Below, piece by piece: positions 5,309 through 6,159 of a stretch of 6,159 bases of DNA (position 1 is its first letter; each line of letters begins with the position of its first letter). A program made the position numbers and the translations under genes. Source of the stretch: Methylocystis sp. (GTDB taxonomy: Bacteria > Pseudomonadota > Alphaproteobacteria > Rhizobiales > Beijerinckiaceae). Where the stretch lies: assembly GCA_023253795.1 (NCBI GenBank), contig JALRFG010000128.1, positions 1-6,159 on the forward strand. The letters run 5' to 3'. The notes beneath the pieces are model-generated. The model ran no database searches. It saw only the letters and a program-made list of their open reading frames with translations, and was not told the DNA's origin.

Positions 5309-6159
5309 ATGGGTTTCAAATGCGGCATCGTCGGTCTGCCCAATGTCGGCAAATCGACGCTCTTCAACGCGCTGACGCAGACGGCAGCGGCGCAGGCCGC
5401 CAATTATCCGTTTTGCACGATTGAGCCCAACGTCGGCGAAGTGGCGGTGCCCGATCCACGCCTCGATGCGCTATCGGCGATCGCCGGCTCAAAGCAGATC
5501 ATCCCGACGCGCCTGACCTTCGTCGATATCGCCGGCCTGGTGCGCGGCGCCTCGAAGGGTGAAGGTTTGGGCAACCAGTTTCTCGCCAATATTCGCGAAT
5601 GTGACGCGATCGCCCATGTCGTGCGTTGTTTCGAGGATGGCGACGTCACCCATGTCGAAGGCGGCGTCGATCCGCTGCGCGATATCGAGACCATCGAAAC
5701 CGAGCTGATGCTCGCCGATCTCGAAAGCCTCGAAAAGCGCGTCGTGTCACTGGAGAAGAAAGCGAAGGGTGGCGATAAGGAGTCGAAAGAGCTTGTCGAT
5801 CTGATGAACCGCGCTCTGGTGCTGCTGCGCGACGGCAAGCCGGCGCGGTTGGTCAAAGTCTCCGAAGAAGAGCGCGTCGCCTTCAATGGCCTCGGTCTGC
5901 TGTCGTCCAAGCCGGTGCTCTATGTCTGCAACGTCGAAGAAGCCTCAGCCGCCGACGGCAACGGCAATTCGGCGAAAGTCGCCGCACGCGCGGCGGAAGA
6001 AGACGCGGTTGCCGTCGTGGTGTCAGCAAAAATCGAGAGCGAGATCGCTGTGCTGCCGCCAGAAGAGCAGAAGGATTATCTAGAGGCCGTGGGCCTTGAT
6101 GAGCCTGGGCTCAATCGCGTGATCCGCGCCGGTTATAATCTGCTGCATCTGATCACCTA
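5309..6159 (+). CDS. ychF: YchF/OLA1-type P-loop nucleotidase, N-terminal 283 residues (3' end outside window)
   Basis: The frame is open from ATG 5309 to the window edge, giving 283 codons of a protein usually near 365 aa. It belongs to the Obg-related YchF family, ribosome-associated ATPases/GTPases that act in translation and stress responses. Motifs seen: G1 GLPNVGKST (9-17), G2-region NYPFCTIEPNVG (32-43), G3 DIAGLV (73-78), the non-canonical G4 NVEE (208-211) in place of NKxD, which in this family goes with ATP preference, and G5 SAK (239-241). Leu10 stands where Ras-type enzymes do not rely on a glutamine, as in HAS-NTPases, and H115 in the DVTHV loop probably corresponds to the flexible-loop histidine of E. 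coli YchF. A coiled-coil insertion covers about 130-190. The C-terminal TGS domain lies beyond the window. It is transcribed divergently from the transpeptidase operon. Confidence 0.95.
   Translation, partial: MGFKCGIVGLPNVGKSTLFNALTQTAAAQAANYPFCTIEPNVGEVAVPDPRLDALSAIAGSKQIIPTRLTFVDIAGLVRGASKGEGLGNQFLANIRECDAIAHVVRCFEDGDVTHVEGGVDPLRDIETIETELMLADLESLEKRVVSLEKKAKGGDKESKELVDLMNRALVLLRDGKPARLVKVSEEERVAFNGLGLLSSKPVLYVCNVEEASAADGNGNSAKVAARAAEEDAVAVVVSAKIESEIAVLPPEEQKDYLEAVGLDEPGLNRVIRAGYNLLHLIT

Noticed and set aside
4789..5403. Minus-strand open frame of 204 codons across the intergenic region
   Set aside because: Its product is Arg-rich with no recognisable domain. It overlaps the well-supported transpeptidase and ychF genes, so it is a GC-driven shadow frame.
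4819..5424. Long plus-strand open frame (201 codons) opposite the transpeptidase N-terminus
   Set aside because: It is the reverse reading of the Pro/Ala-rich linker, giving Gly/Ala-rich low complexity. It also runs over the divergent intergenic region and into ychF in the wrong frame.
5404..5910. Minus-strand Ser/Arg-rich open frame opposite ychF
   Set aside because: It is the complement of a highly conserved GTPase-family coding sequence. The Ser/Arg richness is what reversed GC-rich codons yield.

Overview
The window reads as an ordinary chromosomal segment of a GC-rich alphaproteobacterium, most likely Hyphomicrobiales (Rhizobiales). This is an inference from protein style: an extensin-like C-terminal protein, a YcbB-type L,D-transpeptidase with a Pro/Ala linker, a DUF2905 membrane protein, and high-GC third codon positions. 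No RNA gene, mobile element, CRISPR array or long repeat is visible. The coding density is very high, and no gene-free stretch exceeds about 212 bases.

Layout. Bases 1-146 hold the C-terminal end of an unidentified plus-strand gene. Bases 192-2758 hold a compact three-gene plus-strand ABC importer operon: an NMT1/THI5-like periplasmic binding protein, an ATPase and a permease. The spacings are 6 nt and then a 4-nt ATGA overlap. The binding-protein subfamily points to a pyrimidine- or thiamine-precursor-like or other small heterocyclic substrate, but the substrate cannot be fixed from sequence. The operon ends 3 nt from the end of a convergent minus-strand operon.

The minus-strand operon (transcribed from about 5150 down to 2762) encodes a secreted L,D-transpeptidase, a 66-aa DUF2905 membrane protein and an exported extensin-like protein. 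The last of these shows an M15-peptidase-like H-x6-D / E-x2-H metal-site pattern. Together they look like a cell-wall remodelling cluster: one predicted cross-linking enzyme and one predicted zinc-peptidase-fold protein, both exported, with a small membrane protein between them.

A 212-bp divergent intergenic region (5097-5308) separates this operon from ychF on the plus strand. It contains a plausible promoter for the transpeptidase operon with an imperfect dyad lying in its spacer and -10. The ychF gene (P-loop nucleotidase YchF/OLA1) starts at 5309 and runs off the right edge with its frame open.

I do not see a new biological system here. The points most worth a second look are the wall-enzyme operon with its M15-like site, the missing thi-box ahead of the NMT1-type transporter, and the dyad in the divergent promoter region.
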